Source: Cymodocea nodosa
Taxonomy: Eukaryota > Streptophyta > Magnoliopsida > Alismatales > Cymodoceaceae
Assembly: GCA_036874045.1 (NCBI GenBank)
Contig: CM072339.1
Coordinates: 16,251,501-16,315,500, forward strand
Direction: 5' to 3'
Length of the DNA stretch: 64,000 bases
Shown: in pieces, positions 11,282-23,143 of the stretch
Layout of the letters: each line of letters begins with the position of its first letter
How positions within the stretch are numbered: the stretch's first letter is position 1
Made by a program: the position numbers and the translations under genes
Notes under the pieces: generated by a model
Database searches by the model: none
The model's input: the letters and a program-made list of their open reading frames with translations, nothing else
What the model was told of the DNA's origin: nothing

Positions 11282-13714
11282 GAGCTTATTGAATATATAA
11301 ATTTGATTGTTAAAAACGGAACAATTTGCAATTCTTAAGCAATTCCTTGTGGGATCGACCTGTACTTGCACACTAATACAATAGACACTGTGCACTTGTA
11401 GTTAAAATACAAATTAGAATTAATATCTAATTTGTGTGAAAGGTTGTTTATTTACTTCTAAAAAGGAATTCAGTGATATAAGCATAAAGATAAATTAACT
11501 AAGTAAAAACAGAAGTTAACAAATCCAAGTTTTTCTAGCGTGTTGCTAGAGATCCAAACAAGTTTTCTGGTGCCGTGCTGGAGATCCAAACAATGTGTTG
11601 CATAGAAGGCATGGTAATGTTTATGTCATATGCATGGGAACCCAACACATTCGGTAGATGTTGTTACCTCTAGAAGACTGAGCAACTAAAGACATCAAGT
11701 ATAACTTCTTGTTGATGGACCAATCTACCTTCATTCAAGAGCTTAAGCAAGCACCAAAGGCTTACATGTTGGTCACAACCATACAAAAAGAGGAAAGCCC
11801 TGACGTCATTCCTCCACAAGTACAACTACCTTTAAAAGATTTTGACTCTATTTTGTCACGTAATATTCCATAGGATCTCCCTCTAGTTCAAGACGTCTGG
11901 CATCAAATTGATCTATCTAAGGGTCATCGCTCCCCAACCTACCTTACTATAAGATGAGTCCCAAGGAGGCCATTATCCTATAGGAACAAGTGGAGTTAAT
12001 CCAATGTAGTCACATTCACCCAAGTTTGAGTCCATGTATTGTTCTTGCACTACTCATTTTGAAGAAAGGTAGGGAGTGGCAGATGTGTGTCGATAGCTAC
12101 ATCATCAATAGAATCACTATCAAGTATAGATTCCCAATTCCATGGGTGGATGATATGCTAGACATGCTCACTAATGCACAAGTCTTCTCCAAGTTAGACT
12201 TATGTGCTAGTTATCACTAGATTCGAATATGAGAAGGCGATGAATGGAAAACTACCTTCAAAGCTAAAGAATGATTGTATGAATGACTGTTTAGAATGAA
12301 AAAATGCATAATATTAACAGTTAAATGATGGTTAATTACATAATATTTAACTTATCATATGAGAATTAAGCTATTATGTTATAATTGCACTGTTATATGT
12401 TTTAATGAAAGAATCTACATAATTTCAAGGAATTAACGTTAATTAAGTACATTTCTGAACTATCAGTGAATTATAGGCTTTTTAATTTTTAAGTATCCAA
12501 ATTTTCTATTATTTCGGAGAGTTATATTTCATGTACTAGACAGTTATGTTTTAAACGCTTAAAGAATATTTTATTATTTCCTGAAGTACACGTGTTGAAA
12601 CCTTAATGCATAACTTAAGTGAATGTTCAATAAGTTACCTATTAACTATCTGAAATGCATTTGAGCATTGGATAGTTAGGTGTGTATGTATCCGAAATAT
12701 CTGAACTCGTTAAGTTAGAATTATGCACGTGTTGAAATTAAATGTTTTATTATGTCACGTGAGCTGCACATGTTTAACTCGTTAAGTTAGCTTAACTATA
12801 CGCATTGAGTTACATGAATATATACTAAGGTAACGTGTTGTGTTAGTGTTATAAGCTTATAAGTTATTTCTTTATTGAACGTGTTTTATAGTTAAATCAA
12901 TGAAGTAAGTCCGTTGAGTTAACCGTAACTCCATGGACCATTTATTTGCTAACATGCCACTATAGCAGTTGCAGAAATAGGAAATTCAAAGAAAAACCAT
13001 GATTGCATGTATCACGCAGGAATTCACTCATGGAATGAAGAATAAATCACCATCGTTGATATGAATGAAGGAAATTCAATCGATCATTTAAGCAGAAACA
13101 ATTACTACTAAAAGAAATATAAAAGAAGAGAAGAAAGATGAAAAAAGGTGTGTGGGAGAGAGGTGGAGAACCACGCTAACTGTAGAAAGTGTCGGAAGTT
13201 CCCTAAAGCTCCACACCACACCACCAAAATCACCAACCATCGAAGGACTATGAGGATACTTTCTAAATGTTGTATCGATTTCGAGCCAAACACAGTGACT
13301 AACAACCATTGTGAGGAGTGATCGCATCGCAGGAAGGGAGGCCATTTTCACTAAGCATTGACTCATATCTCAAGAGATCGTAAAGCTTCTAGCCTTGGTT
13401 TCGGGTTGATGCTAGTATGTTGAAGAGGAGATCATATTACAATTCTTGGTTTGCGATTCTATAGGGAGAGAAGGCAAGATTGTAAGTGATTAAGTTTTCA
13501 GTGGTGTAATCGCGTCGCATGTAGTGAAAGAAGTTTTTACTGTCAATAGAGATTTTTACATTTCACCTTTCACTCATTTTCAAGAACATATAAAAACAAA
13601 AATGCCAAAAATAATTAATTATTTGTGTTTACATTTAGTATTAAAGTGTTGTATTGTTTGTTTTGTATCATGACTAATGTTATCATTGTTAGTATTGTGA
13701 ATGTTTTATGTTTG

Positions 13715-15457
13715 TGTAGGATCGTATGGCTACACAAGAGAGGGGTGAATTGGGTATTTTTAATATTTTCTGAAATATAATTGAAACTTCAAAATTCAAA
13801 AACAAGTCGAGACAATGTTTTCATAAAATCATTTTTATTCAAGGTTTCAATTACAATATACAATTCAATTCTCCTCAGAAATTGTAGATGCAATTATATT
13901 TCAATACCATGTATCATCTAAACAATTTCATAACTACAAATAGAGAAAACTAATTTGCAGAATTTAAAACTTTTCTCCCCGTTTGAGATCTTTCTTCTTC
14001 TTCTTTTTCTTCTTTAGCAATTCTTCAGTGACGAATATCTTGTCTTTTCATGCTTCACCGAATTTGCTTTCTTTTGATACTTCAAATCATCAGTGATGAA
14101 AATCTTACCTTTTTATGTTTCACTGAATTTGCTTTCTTCTGATACTTCAAATCTTTAGTGACGAAAATCTTACCTTTTTATGCTTCACTGAATTTGCTTT
14201 CTTCTGATACTTCAAATCTTTAGTGACGAAAATCTTACCTTTTTATGCTTCACTGAACTTTCTTCCACTTGAGAGATTTTCCCCGAGAAGGTATTTTTGA
14301 TCCTTGAAAAAGATTTTTCTTTTGGTGTGCAGGGATGGTTTGATCCTTGAAAAGATTTTTCTTTTTATGTGCAAGGATAAATTGATCAACGAGAATTCTA
14401 TGCCTTTTATATTGTATATTGATTTCATGCATATCCTTCACGTTTAACCACCACCAGTTTTCCACTTCTCCACGTCTTTTCTTTTTCCTTCATCGAAACA
14501 CACACGTTCTAACCCACATTTATATTTCGAATTTTCTTTCATCATCAGTCCTGGATCTCTGAAAAATTACCTGCAAAATAAACTTTCTCGTTCAAAAGTT
14601 TTTCATCAGTGTAATAAGAAGTCGTTACTTTAATGTTAACTAAACAAGTAACACAAGTATATATATAACTTAACATTTCTAACTTAACAAGTTCTTCATG
14701 TGCCATTTCACGTGACAAGTATTGTAGCTAACTCAACGAACTAAGTTCGTGGTGTTATGCTAATTCAACGAACCATCTCTGTTGTGTTATGATAACTCAA
14801 CGAACCATCTCCGTTGTTTTATGATAACTCAACGAACCAGTAATAAACAAATGTTTTTATAATAAGAATTTTACCACGTGCAAAAATAACAACTTAAGTT
14901 TATAACACTAACCTAACACGTTGCCTTAGTGTTCAATATAGCAACTCAACGCGTTTAGTTATGTTAACTTAACGAGTTAAACATGTGCACCTCACGTGAT
15001 ACAATACAACATTCGTAACTTATAATTTCACCACGTGTATAACACTAACTTAACGAGTTCGTCTCTTCTTTTACTCACTAACTTAACGAGTTATCACGTG
15101 ACCTATTTTAACCTTTAAGCCTCTAACTTAACGAGTTCTCACGTGACCTCTATACAAACAAAACTCTAACTTAACGAGTTGTCTAAACGTGCACTGTTCA
15201 TGATACAGAAGATATAACATTAAAACATATCATGCTTTTCAATAAAAACACACGTTAACTTAACGTTTAGCTAAATGAGAAATTAATGCACCGAAACGAC
15301 TAGTTATTAACTTCAGATCCAATACAGACAAGTATTTATATCAGTAAGCTTTTTCTGTATTAATTGATGATTTTAATTTCTTTTCACAAGCAATAGTAAT
15401 TGAGCAAATATGATTATTTTCATTCAGCACACATCATCAAAACAAAAATACTCAACA
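13715..15457 (+). mobile_element. Solo LTR of a second family (LTR2)
   Basis: A 1743-bp unit starts TGTAGGATCGTATGG and ends CTCAACA, flanked by the 5-bp direct repeat GTTTG (13710-13714 and 15458-15462). LTR1 sequence is continuous across it. No internal region is present, so it is a solo LTR of an unidentified LTR retrotransposon. Its right third holds GAGTTA/TAACTC and TTAACGAGTT palindromes with ACGTG motifs, resembling in inverse orientation a block found in LTR1. Confidence 0.88.
14024..14265. repeat. 65-bp tandem repeat in LTR2
   Basis: Nearly four units with a 65-bp period, marked by TTTAGTGACGAAAATCTTAC and TGCTTCACTGAATTTGC. The last two full units are almost identical, so the array expanded recently relative to the rest of the LTR. 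Confidence 0.85.
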
Positions 15458-16035
15458 GTTTGTTTGATTTAGAAAAGAGAAAATAGTTTTATTGTTTACT
15501 AAAATTGATTCGTCCGAGATACTTAAAGATTTTAATGGTTACTGTTTGAAATATCTAAATGTCAATGTTGCTTAATGACAAATTTAATATTAACTAACAT
15601 TAAAGAGCTTAATTGATGTTATTTACATTCTATGGAACCGTTCAATGGTTAGCTGAATTCCTTTGTAAATAACAGTACTTAACTGGAAGGGTAGACTCAT
15701 GGAGTTAACTTAAGTCCACGAGGTTAGTCCTTTGAGTTAACCATAACTCCACGAACTAAGTCTGTTGAGTTAACTATAACTCAACAGAGTGCTTAACTAA
15801 ACACATATAAACTCTAATATAAAAATTGAAATAGTACACAATTCTTGCCCAATCTCTATGGAATCGACTTGTACTTACATACAAATACAATATACATTGT
15901 GCACTTGTAGTTAAAATATGAATTGGACTTAATATCTAATTGGTGTGAAAGATTGTTTGTTTACTTCTAAAAGAATTTATTAATATAAGCATAAAAACAA
16001 CTAAAGAAGTTTTCACAAACCATAACAAGTTTTTC

Positions 16036-16053
16036 TAACATTGTTGCCGAGGA
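16036..16053 (+). other. Decayed primer-site-like sequence of F
   Basis: TAACATTGTTGCCGAGGA aligns with the Asp-type primer site seen in A and B (TGGCGCCGTTGCCGGGG), with several mismatches, and is placed 8 bp after the LTR end as in those elements. Confidence 0.55.
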
Positions 16054-16129
16054 TTGAGATGCTAAGAAACTATAAGTGCTATTTTGTTTAATATCAAAAC
16101 GAGTGTTGTGTGCTTTATTTTATAATTGA

Positions 16130-16785
16130 GAATATGGCATATGCTTATGCTCAAAGATTTTTGAAACCTGTAGTTAGCATATGTGAATTCTGTAATTTGG
16201 AAGGTCCTAACATCTTTGATTAATTGAAACTGAGACGATTGCAGATGGTTAGATCACATGAACAACAAATGAATTATATTCAACATAATAGAGTTGAGTA
16301 TGAGAATCCTATAGTTTACCCAACTAATGGTCAGTTTAGAATGTGTAATATGTTAAGAGACAAGGAAGTTTGAGATAGGTATGACAGATTAGAGCATAGT
16401 TTAAAGCAAAACATGGAAAAACTGGAATAATACATGTGTCAGCAACAAGAAGACAACCAATTAAATTATAGGGAAGAATATTTAGAACCTAAAATTGATA
16501 TCATATACAAAACTAAAAAAACCATAATAGAAATAGATCAAAAATTGAATGCAATGAGATTAGATGATCTTGAAAGAAAGCTAAAAGTATTGGATGAATT
16601 AACAATGAAATTTCAAGTTATGCAACAGGAAAACACAAATGAAAACTTTAATGTTGAAGATTTGCATAATTTGCAAGACATAGAAAAAAGAAAATACCAA
16701 TAGAATAGAATTTAAAGAATGTAATTTAAGACTGAAAACAATTGAAGATCAAAATCAAGAAAATGAAATACAAGAGCAACATGAA
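16130..16785 (+). pseudogene. CCHC/coiled-coil segment of F, decayed
   Basis: This matches the segment at 40159-40659 of element A on the other strand: a start like MAYAYAQRFLKP, a partial zinc knuckle (CEFCNLEG), then a charged, coiled-coil-like stretch ending LDDLERKLKVLDELTMKFQ and further acidic linker. It follows the primer site directly. It is a broken fossil, cut at about 16785 where element A sequence begins on the opposite strand. Confidence 0.7.
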
Positions 16786-18346
16786 AGACTTAGAATATAT
16801 GTAAATTACATACAAAATATATCAGCATCACATAGGTGTTAATTATATTATCGTTTGTTCTTCTTTTCAGCATCTGTCATCCTGAATTTTCCAATATGAT
16901 TTCCAGAATAAATTTCAAGTACATACGAATAAAAACACAATCTAATTCAATATGATTAAGACAAGTAGAATAAAGAATTGTATCTCAAATAAACAACTTC
17001 AAAAGTCTATTCTAGATTCATACTTCAACAATTTTAGATAACAGAACATATACTCGATTCAAAAGATATCTATATTTCACAAAACACTTGTATCTTTTCA
17101 AAATAGTATATACATATTTGTACTTTAAAAGTTAATTTAACAAGCTTGAATCATACAAGAGCTTTCTAGTGTACCCATGTATCGAGCTTTCAGTCAACAA
17201 TCCCAAATCTGATCAAGATCTTAGGTTGCCAGATTTAAAGAGTCCTTTTTCAGGTCAACAATCCTTACATACCTATCTGCTTAAGTACAAAAGGCTCATG
17301 ATCAAACAAGTCAATAAACTCTCAAAGTTTTTTTTTTTACTAATACTAACAATCTATTTATGTATTTCATTAATACAGATGCAATAAAACACAAATCTCA
17401 TATAGTTCTGCTTCTATTATTTACTAAAAATATGAATCCATGTCAATAAGCTCATACTTTTTTTGTAGTTTAATAAGCTCTACACATAAATCATTCTACA
17501 AGTTTAATCAATCAAATTAAATGTATCCTTGATCATATGTATTTCATTTAATCCAAAAATCAACATTTCAGCTCTTTCAGGATCTCAGATAATTACTGAG
17601 TTTCAATTAAGCATTCTGATTTCATTTTAAAATCGTGAAATTGTTAAACTCATAAAATTTAGCAACAACATAAGATATTATATCTAGATTTGTATGAATA
17701 ATAAAATTTGTAGCATCTTATATAAGATTATAAATATAACATTCAAGTAGTCACAATTCTTAAAAATTTTACAGTTTCAAATATTGAATAGATACAGCAA
17801 ATTCTTATTCAAAAAAAAAAAATTCACTTTCCACATATAGAACTTTTGCAATATCATTCTAATTCCTCTAATTAACAAAATTACATGGCTGTTACTTTAA
17901 TTACCTCCCCCCCATACCTACATTTTGCATTGTCCTCAATGTAAAAGATTTTACAATAAATATAGTAATTATAGCGGGCACAAATATTGTTTCGTTGACT
18001 TAGCATCTAACTTAACGAACTTAGTTGAAATGTAAATTCAGGATAAGTAATCAATTACATACCTCGTCCTTTTGTATCTCCTTCAATATCTTCTGATTTT
18101 TTATTCTGAAAAACTTTTCATTCACATAAAAGCAATATAACAACATAACAATTTAACTTGTTAAATCAATGTCTTATGTGGAACCTAGGCTCCTATGCCT
18201 TTAGTAGCTTACAAGCAAGCTAGTTGGTTTCCTAGAACAGATACCAACAAACTAGATTGATATTTTGTTCTTTTTTTCTTTTAGAATAAAACTAAATTTA
18301 AGAAAAATACAGAATACACACAAAATTAAAAGCATAGAATCATAGT
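16786..18346 (-). other. 3' non-coding region of element A
   Basis: About 1.56 kb of AT-rich sequence downstream of the F-box copy, collinear with 21540-23143 in element B. It holds a conserved block at 18180-18262 and a PPT-like motif at 17904-17944. No coding frame is convincing. Small frames such as 17169-17387 plus recur in B (21941-22132), but only because the DNA is homologous. Confidence 0.75.
17904..17944 (-). other. Internal PPT-like motif of element A
   Basis: On the minus strand CATTGAGGACAATGCAAAA is followed by TAGGTATGGGGGGGAGG. The ATTGAGGACAATG plus G-run combination is a known hallmark of Athila/Tat elements near their polypurine tracts. Here it lies about 400 bp past the F-box stop and far from any LTR edge. 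The same motif occurs in B at 22694-22734. Confidence 0.7.
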
Positions 18347-19484
18347 TTAAAAACATGATTGAAAAGTAGTAACAAATGGAATAAATGTGTCAGTCCATGC
18401 AAACTTTTTAGGTATACTTCTTCTTGCTATTAATTCTATGTTAATGCAATTTGCTTTCCTTTTTAGCTTGTAAACTTACAATATGTTATCAATATTAAAT
18501 ATAAGTGTATTACCATTAATGAAATGAAATACACAAAGGGATCCCCTTATGTTCCAAGATAATGTAGCTATTTCTATTTCTATGTCTATTTCAATATATT
18601 CTTCTTCCCACTTCCATTCATTTAAGTCTTTCATAATCCATATTTGAAATTTCTTCAATTCATCCCACCATCTTATCAGACATAAAGTAGCATCATCATA
18701 TTCATTATACCACATTCCCAATTGAATTTGATTGTATACTAAAGTTAGTGGTTTAGCTATATCACTCGATATAGGTAATATTTCTATAAAACCATCATAA
18801 CTGTCTATGCTTACTATGTATAAATCAGATCTAAATGCAACTAATATATTTGTGACTAGATATATATATATCCATCAAGTATGACATGCATGCTGTTAAT
18901 TAATGATTTATATCCTAGATATCTCATAGTATTTTCAGTCTAAGATCTATTCAGAAAATTATACAACTTAAGCATAAATCTTCATCTCAATTTCCAGTTG
19001 GTCTCCAATAATATAATTTTTCAGGAATGGTCGAATTTTTATCAGAAAATGTTAAAGCTGACCCACAATTTTCAGTTGGTACTTCATGTTTATTAAGTCT
19101 TCCTATACTCCATTCTTCTCTTGTTATAGGATTTCTAATCAAAATGTCAGGTAACAGAATTGCATACCTTGGTTTGGTTCTATATATAATTAATCATTCA
19201 TCCATCCCCATAATATGATCTATTCCTTTTAATGCATTAGGTGGAATTCCAGCAGTTTCTTCTATATTCAGATATTCATAGCAGATTGAACTACGATTAA
19301 ATGACTTCCATAAAAATCCATCTCTAATCTTAGTCATTTTTGCAGCTTGTAGTCCATGAAAATATTTTTCTATGACATAGTCTTTGATTTCCTTTGATAC
19401 ACAACACAATCTGCATAGATCTTTAGCTGACAAGTTACTTAGTACTTCCTTTAGTGCATCTAGTGATAATTTCATCAATTCCAT
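18347..19484 (-). pseudogene. F-box gene copy in element A, decayed
   Basis: The N-terminus reads MELMKLSLDALKEVLSNLSA and KDLCRLCCVSKEIKD, a clear F-box, and the C-terminal part matches the F-box-associated region of the intact copy in B (EWKWEEEYIEIDIEIE, KKFAWTD). Length is about the same as B's 1140 bp, and position in the element is identical: after gag, before the 3' non-coding region. It is broken in several places. A splice-acceptor-like TTATACAG lies 11 nt upstream of the ATG (minus strand), as in the other two copies. It shares roughly 80% residues with the B copy over the first 95, by eye. Confidence 0.85.
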
Positions 19485-19689
19485 CTGTTGTGATTCTGTA
19501 TAACATAAACAAAAATTAACAGAGACAAAATTAACATAGCTATTTCACACCCTTGTGGAGTTAGGTCATAACTCAATGGACTAAGTTCATTGAGTTAAGT
19601 AATAACTCTACGATACTACTAACTATAATTAAACTTACATTTTTTTTCTTTTTATATTCTTATGTTTTTCTACTCACTATATTATACAT

Positions 19690-20223
19690 AATTACTTCAG
19701 TTATACTGTTTCATTCAGCTACCCTCCCAAAGGAGGTATCAATTTCATTAACAGTTTTGTTGATAGGATTAGGTATTGCTTGCATTGGCAATCCTCTAGT
19801 AGATCTAACTTCCATTAATTCTTTCTGTCTAGGGGGTATATTTCTACTTATATTTTGATTTTGAATTGCAACATTTCTAAATACAAGATCCAAACGATTG
19901 TTTAATTGTTGGATTATCTTTTCGAATTTCTCTATTCTAGATCCTTGTTCAATTAAAGCTTCATAACTTATATTTTTGTCATTTATATTTTCTCCTCCCT
20001 GAAAATTGTTGTTTCTCCAAGATAAATTCGGGTGATTTCTCTAATTAGGGTTATAAGAATTTCCAAAGTTATCTTTCTGGTTTCTAGCATAAATAATATC
20101 TAAAACATTAACGTTTGCATTCTTTTCTACTAGCTTTTGATTTAATAATAACTCTTCTATTTTCTTTGTTAATTCAGTTAATTTAACTTCAAGCATAGTA
20201 CTTGAATCTATTTCATGCATTCC
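19690..20223 (-). pseudogene. C-terminal gag part of element A
   Basis: This is collinear with 24480-24990 in B, including LVEKNANVNVLDIIYARN and SYNPN-type phrases (the Athila gag tail WRNH-SWRNN) and a proline-free acidic end with EIDTSFGRV. It is separated from the rest of A's gag (29190-30030) by element B. Broken fossil. Confidence 0.75.
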
Positions 20224-21421
20224 TGTTTAGGTTTTCCCAACACTACACTAGAAAAACTTGGATTTGTTACTTCTATTTTTACTTAGTTAATTTATCTTTA
20301 TGTCTATTCTTTCTTTTAGAAGTAAACAAACAACCTTTAATACAATTTAGATATTAATTCCAATTTGTACTTTAACTGCAAGTGCACAATGTCTATTATA
20401 TCAGTGTGCAAGTACAGGTCGATCCCTTAGGGAATTGCTGACGAATTTAAGAAATGTTTGATTGTGAACAATTCAAATTTATATTCAATAAGCACTCTGT
20501 TGAGTTACAGTTAACTCAACGGACTATCCTCGTGGACTTAAGTTAACTCCACGAACCTGTCTCTTCTTTATAATACTGCTATTTACAAAGGAATTCGGCC
20601 AACCATTAGGCGATTCCACAGATTGTAAATAACATCAATTAAGCTTTTTAATGCTAGTTAACATTGGATTTATCATTAAGCAATACTAACATTCAGATGA
20701 TTCAAACAGTCACCATTAAAATCTTTAAGTTTTTTGTACGAACCAATTGTAGTAAACTGTAAAATTAAAACTAACATAAAACAATCGTAAAATTGATACA
20801 GATAACATTAATCACGATACAACACAAACAATACAACACTCAAATACAACATACAAACAAAGATAAATTGTTTTCGGTATTTTTGTTTTTTGATGTGATG
20901 GGCGAAAGGTGAAATGTAAAGTAATCTCACTTGACAGTAAATACTTCCGACACTACTTGCAACGCGATTACACCACTGAAAATTAAACCACTTACAATTC
21001 TATCTCCTCTCCCTATAGAATCGCAAGTCCAGAATTGCAAGATGATCTCCTCTTCAGTATACAAGCATCAACTCGAAGCCAAAGCTAAAAGCTTTATGGT
21101 CTCTTGAAATATGAGTCGGCGCTTGGTGAAAATGGTTTCCCTTCCCGCGACGCGATCACTCCTCACAGTGGTTGTTAGGTACTGTGTTTGGCTCGAAATT
21201 GACCCGACATCAGGCAAGTATCCTCACAGACCTCTGATGATTGGTGATTATGGTGGTGATACGATGGTTGGTGTGATACTTCAGAGAATCGCCGATACTG
21301 TCTGCAGAAAGCTCGGTGCTCCTCCTCTATATACACTGGCCGTCCATCGATCACACACACTTCTTTTTTTCTTCTTTTCTTTTATATTTCTTCAGTAGTA
21401 ATTGTTTCTGCTTGAATGGTC
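20224..21421 (-). mobile_element. Partial 3' LTR of element B
   Basis: The downstream 1.2 kb of LTR1 (starting TGTTTAGG on the plus strand next to the ATTCC repeat) joins internal sequence at about 21421. It holds hairpin units at about 20490-20560. A plus-strand frame (21111-21398) is antisense to the element and recurs in other LTR1 copies. Confidence 0.85.
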
Positions 21422-23143
21422 CCTTAGCAAACTAAGATCTAATTAATTGGTCTTTCAAAAAGTGCTAGAATTAATTCGTCCCGTTTTGTTTTTTTCTTCT
21501 GTTTAGCATAAACATATATTCTATATGTTTTAGTAATCAACCTGCAAAGATATTTAGAATATATGTAAATTACATACAAAGTATATCATCTTCATATAGG
21601 TGTTAATTATATTATCGTTTGTTCTTCTTTTCATCATCTGTAATCTTGAATTTTCCAATAAGTTTTCTAGAAGAAATTTCAACAACATACGAATCAAAGT
21701 ACAATCCAATTCAATCTGATTAAGACAAGTAGAATAAAGAATTGTATTTCCATTAAACAACTTCAAAAGTCAATTCCAGATTCATATTTCAGCAATTCTA
21801 AATAACAGAAAATATACTCAATTCATAAGATATCTGTATTTCAGAAAACACTTGTATCTTTTCAAAATAGTATATGTTTTTTTTTTTTTTTGTACTTTAA
21901 AAGTTAATTTGATAAGCTTGAATCATACAAGAGCTTTCTAATGTACTCATGTAACGAGCTTTCAGTCAACAATCCCAGATCTGATCAGGATCTTACGTTG
22001 CCAGATTTTCAAAGTCCTTTTTCAGGTCAACAATCCTTACATACCTATCTGCTCAAGTACAAGAGGCTCATGATCAAACAAGTCAATAAACTCTCAAAGT
22101 TTTTTTTTCTCTTTTTTTTCTTTTTTTCATAATAAATGCACACACAAAACAAAGCATTAATCACATACTGTATATGCACGTATTTCATTAATACAGATGT
22201 AGTAAAACACCAATCTCATATAATTCTGCTTCTATCATTTACTAAAAATATGAATCCATAACAATAAGCTCATACTTTATCTGTAGTTTAATAAGATCTA
22301 CACATAAATCATTCTACAAGTTCAATCAATCAAAGTAAATGTATCTTTCATCATATGTGTTTCATTTAATCTAGAATTCACATCTCATCTCCTTCAAGAC
22401 TCATATGTGATTAAGCATTAAATATTTTGATTTCATTTTAAAATCGTGAAACTGTTAAACTCATGAAATTTAGAAAAATCATAAGATACTATATCTAGAT
22501 TTACATAAATAATAAATTCTATAGCATCTTCTATAACCTTCTAAATATAACATTCAAGTAGTTTATAAAAATTTTACAATCTCAATTATCGGATAGTTAC
22601 AGCAAGTTCATAAAAATTTTCAATTTTCTCAAAACATTGCAGTACCATTTTAATTCCTTTAATTAACAAACTTACATGGCTATTACTTTAATTACCTCCC
22701 CCCCATACCTACATTTTGCATTGTCCTCAATGTAAAAGATTTGACAATAAGTACAGTAATTGTAGCAGACATGAATAAAGTTTTGTTTGATTTAAAATTT
22801 AGGATAAGTAATTGGTTACATACCTTGTTCCATTTGTATCTCTTTTCGCATATTCCGATTTTTGATTCTGAAAAACTTTTCATTCCCAGATAAACACAGA
22901 ATATAAAACAAAATAACATTTAACAGATATTAATAAATTAGTGTATTGTGTGAAACCCAGGCTCCTATGCCTTTGGTGGCTCACAAGCAAGCCAGTTGGT
23001 TTCCCAGAACAGATACCAACAAACTGGATTGATATTTTGTTTTTTTTTTTTTTTATAAAATGAACATGAAAAACTTCAAAATACTTTTTTTTTTTCTAAA
23101 AATAAATGTAGAATACACAACATTAAACACACAAAATCACAGC
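21422..23143 (-). other. 3' non-coding region of element B
   Basis: About 1.7 kb between the F-box stop and the 3' LTR. It contains the conserved block at 22952-23035 and the PPT-like motif at 22694-22734 (ATTGAGGACAATG, then a seven-G run). T-rich runs are frequent. No coding frame is supported. Confidence 0.75.
22694..22734 (-). other. Internal PPT-like motif of element B
   Basis: Same motif as in A: CATTGAGGACAATG followed within about 20 nt by GGTATGGGGGGGAGG on the minus strand. It lies about 410 bp downstream of the F-box stop. Confidence 0.7.

Larger units (their letters stand above)
9320..11592 (+). mobile_element. Solo LTR (LTR1 type) inside G protease
   Basis: This 2273-bp unit starts TGTTTAGAATG and ends GATCCAAACA, with the 5-bp direct repeat ATGTG on both sides (9315-9319 and 11593-11597). 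The protease reading of G resumes beyond it, so this is a complete LTR with the internal region and second LTR lost, the classic product of LTR-LTR recombination. It is the best-preserved full-length LTR1 in the window and serves as reference: hairpin array at 9972-10139, TATA at about 10367, triple hairpin at 11188-11281. A short antisense frame (9966-10337 minus) is produced by the tandem array and is not taken as a gene. Confidence 0.92.
7896..12287 (+). mobile_element. Ty3/gypsy element G, decayed, interrupted
   Basis: After the primer site the plus strand reads as a broken gypsy polyprotein. The gag start is MANPITYVELKELCNTLKRL. A gag core piece reads DFLDWITKVKHFFDYM and KLVAYGLKGGALTWWDQ. 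A CYYYQQ zinc-knuckle remnant follows, then a protease block (IINDRSIDNLVLRKVV, with MDASHI and GRPW beyond it). After the solo LTR there is linker, then reverse transcriptase (REWQMCVDSYIINRITIKYR, FSKLDLCASYH). The gag and protease style is chromovirus-like. The RT is cut at 12287 by element F and no continuation was found further right. It has many breaks and is the oldest layer of the nest. Confidence 0.8.
12288..16027 (+). mobile_element. 5' LTR of element F (split by an LTR2 insertion)
   Basis: LTR1 sequence starts TGTTTAGAATG at 12288 and ends at about 16027 (CATAACA), followed after 8 bp by a primer-site-like sequence. It is split by a complete LTR2 at 13715-15457, leaving roughly 1.99 kb of LTR1. 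It interrupts the RT of element G. It is diverged from the other copies. Confidence 0.8.

Noticed and set aside
14243-14465. Two overlapping minus-strand frames in LTR2
   Set aside because: They fall on the 65-bp repeat and its edge and have no counterpart in the other LTR2.
17169-17387. Plus-strand frame shared by A and B 3' regions (also 21941-22132)
   Set aside because: Shared because the non-coding DNA is homologous; it ends in a T run that differs between copies and has no domain.
18347-19484. Host F-box gene lying between transposons
   Set aside because: Its flanks on both sides are element sequence collinear with B and F, and its position in the element is the same in all three copies.
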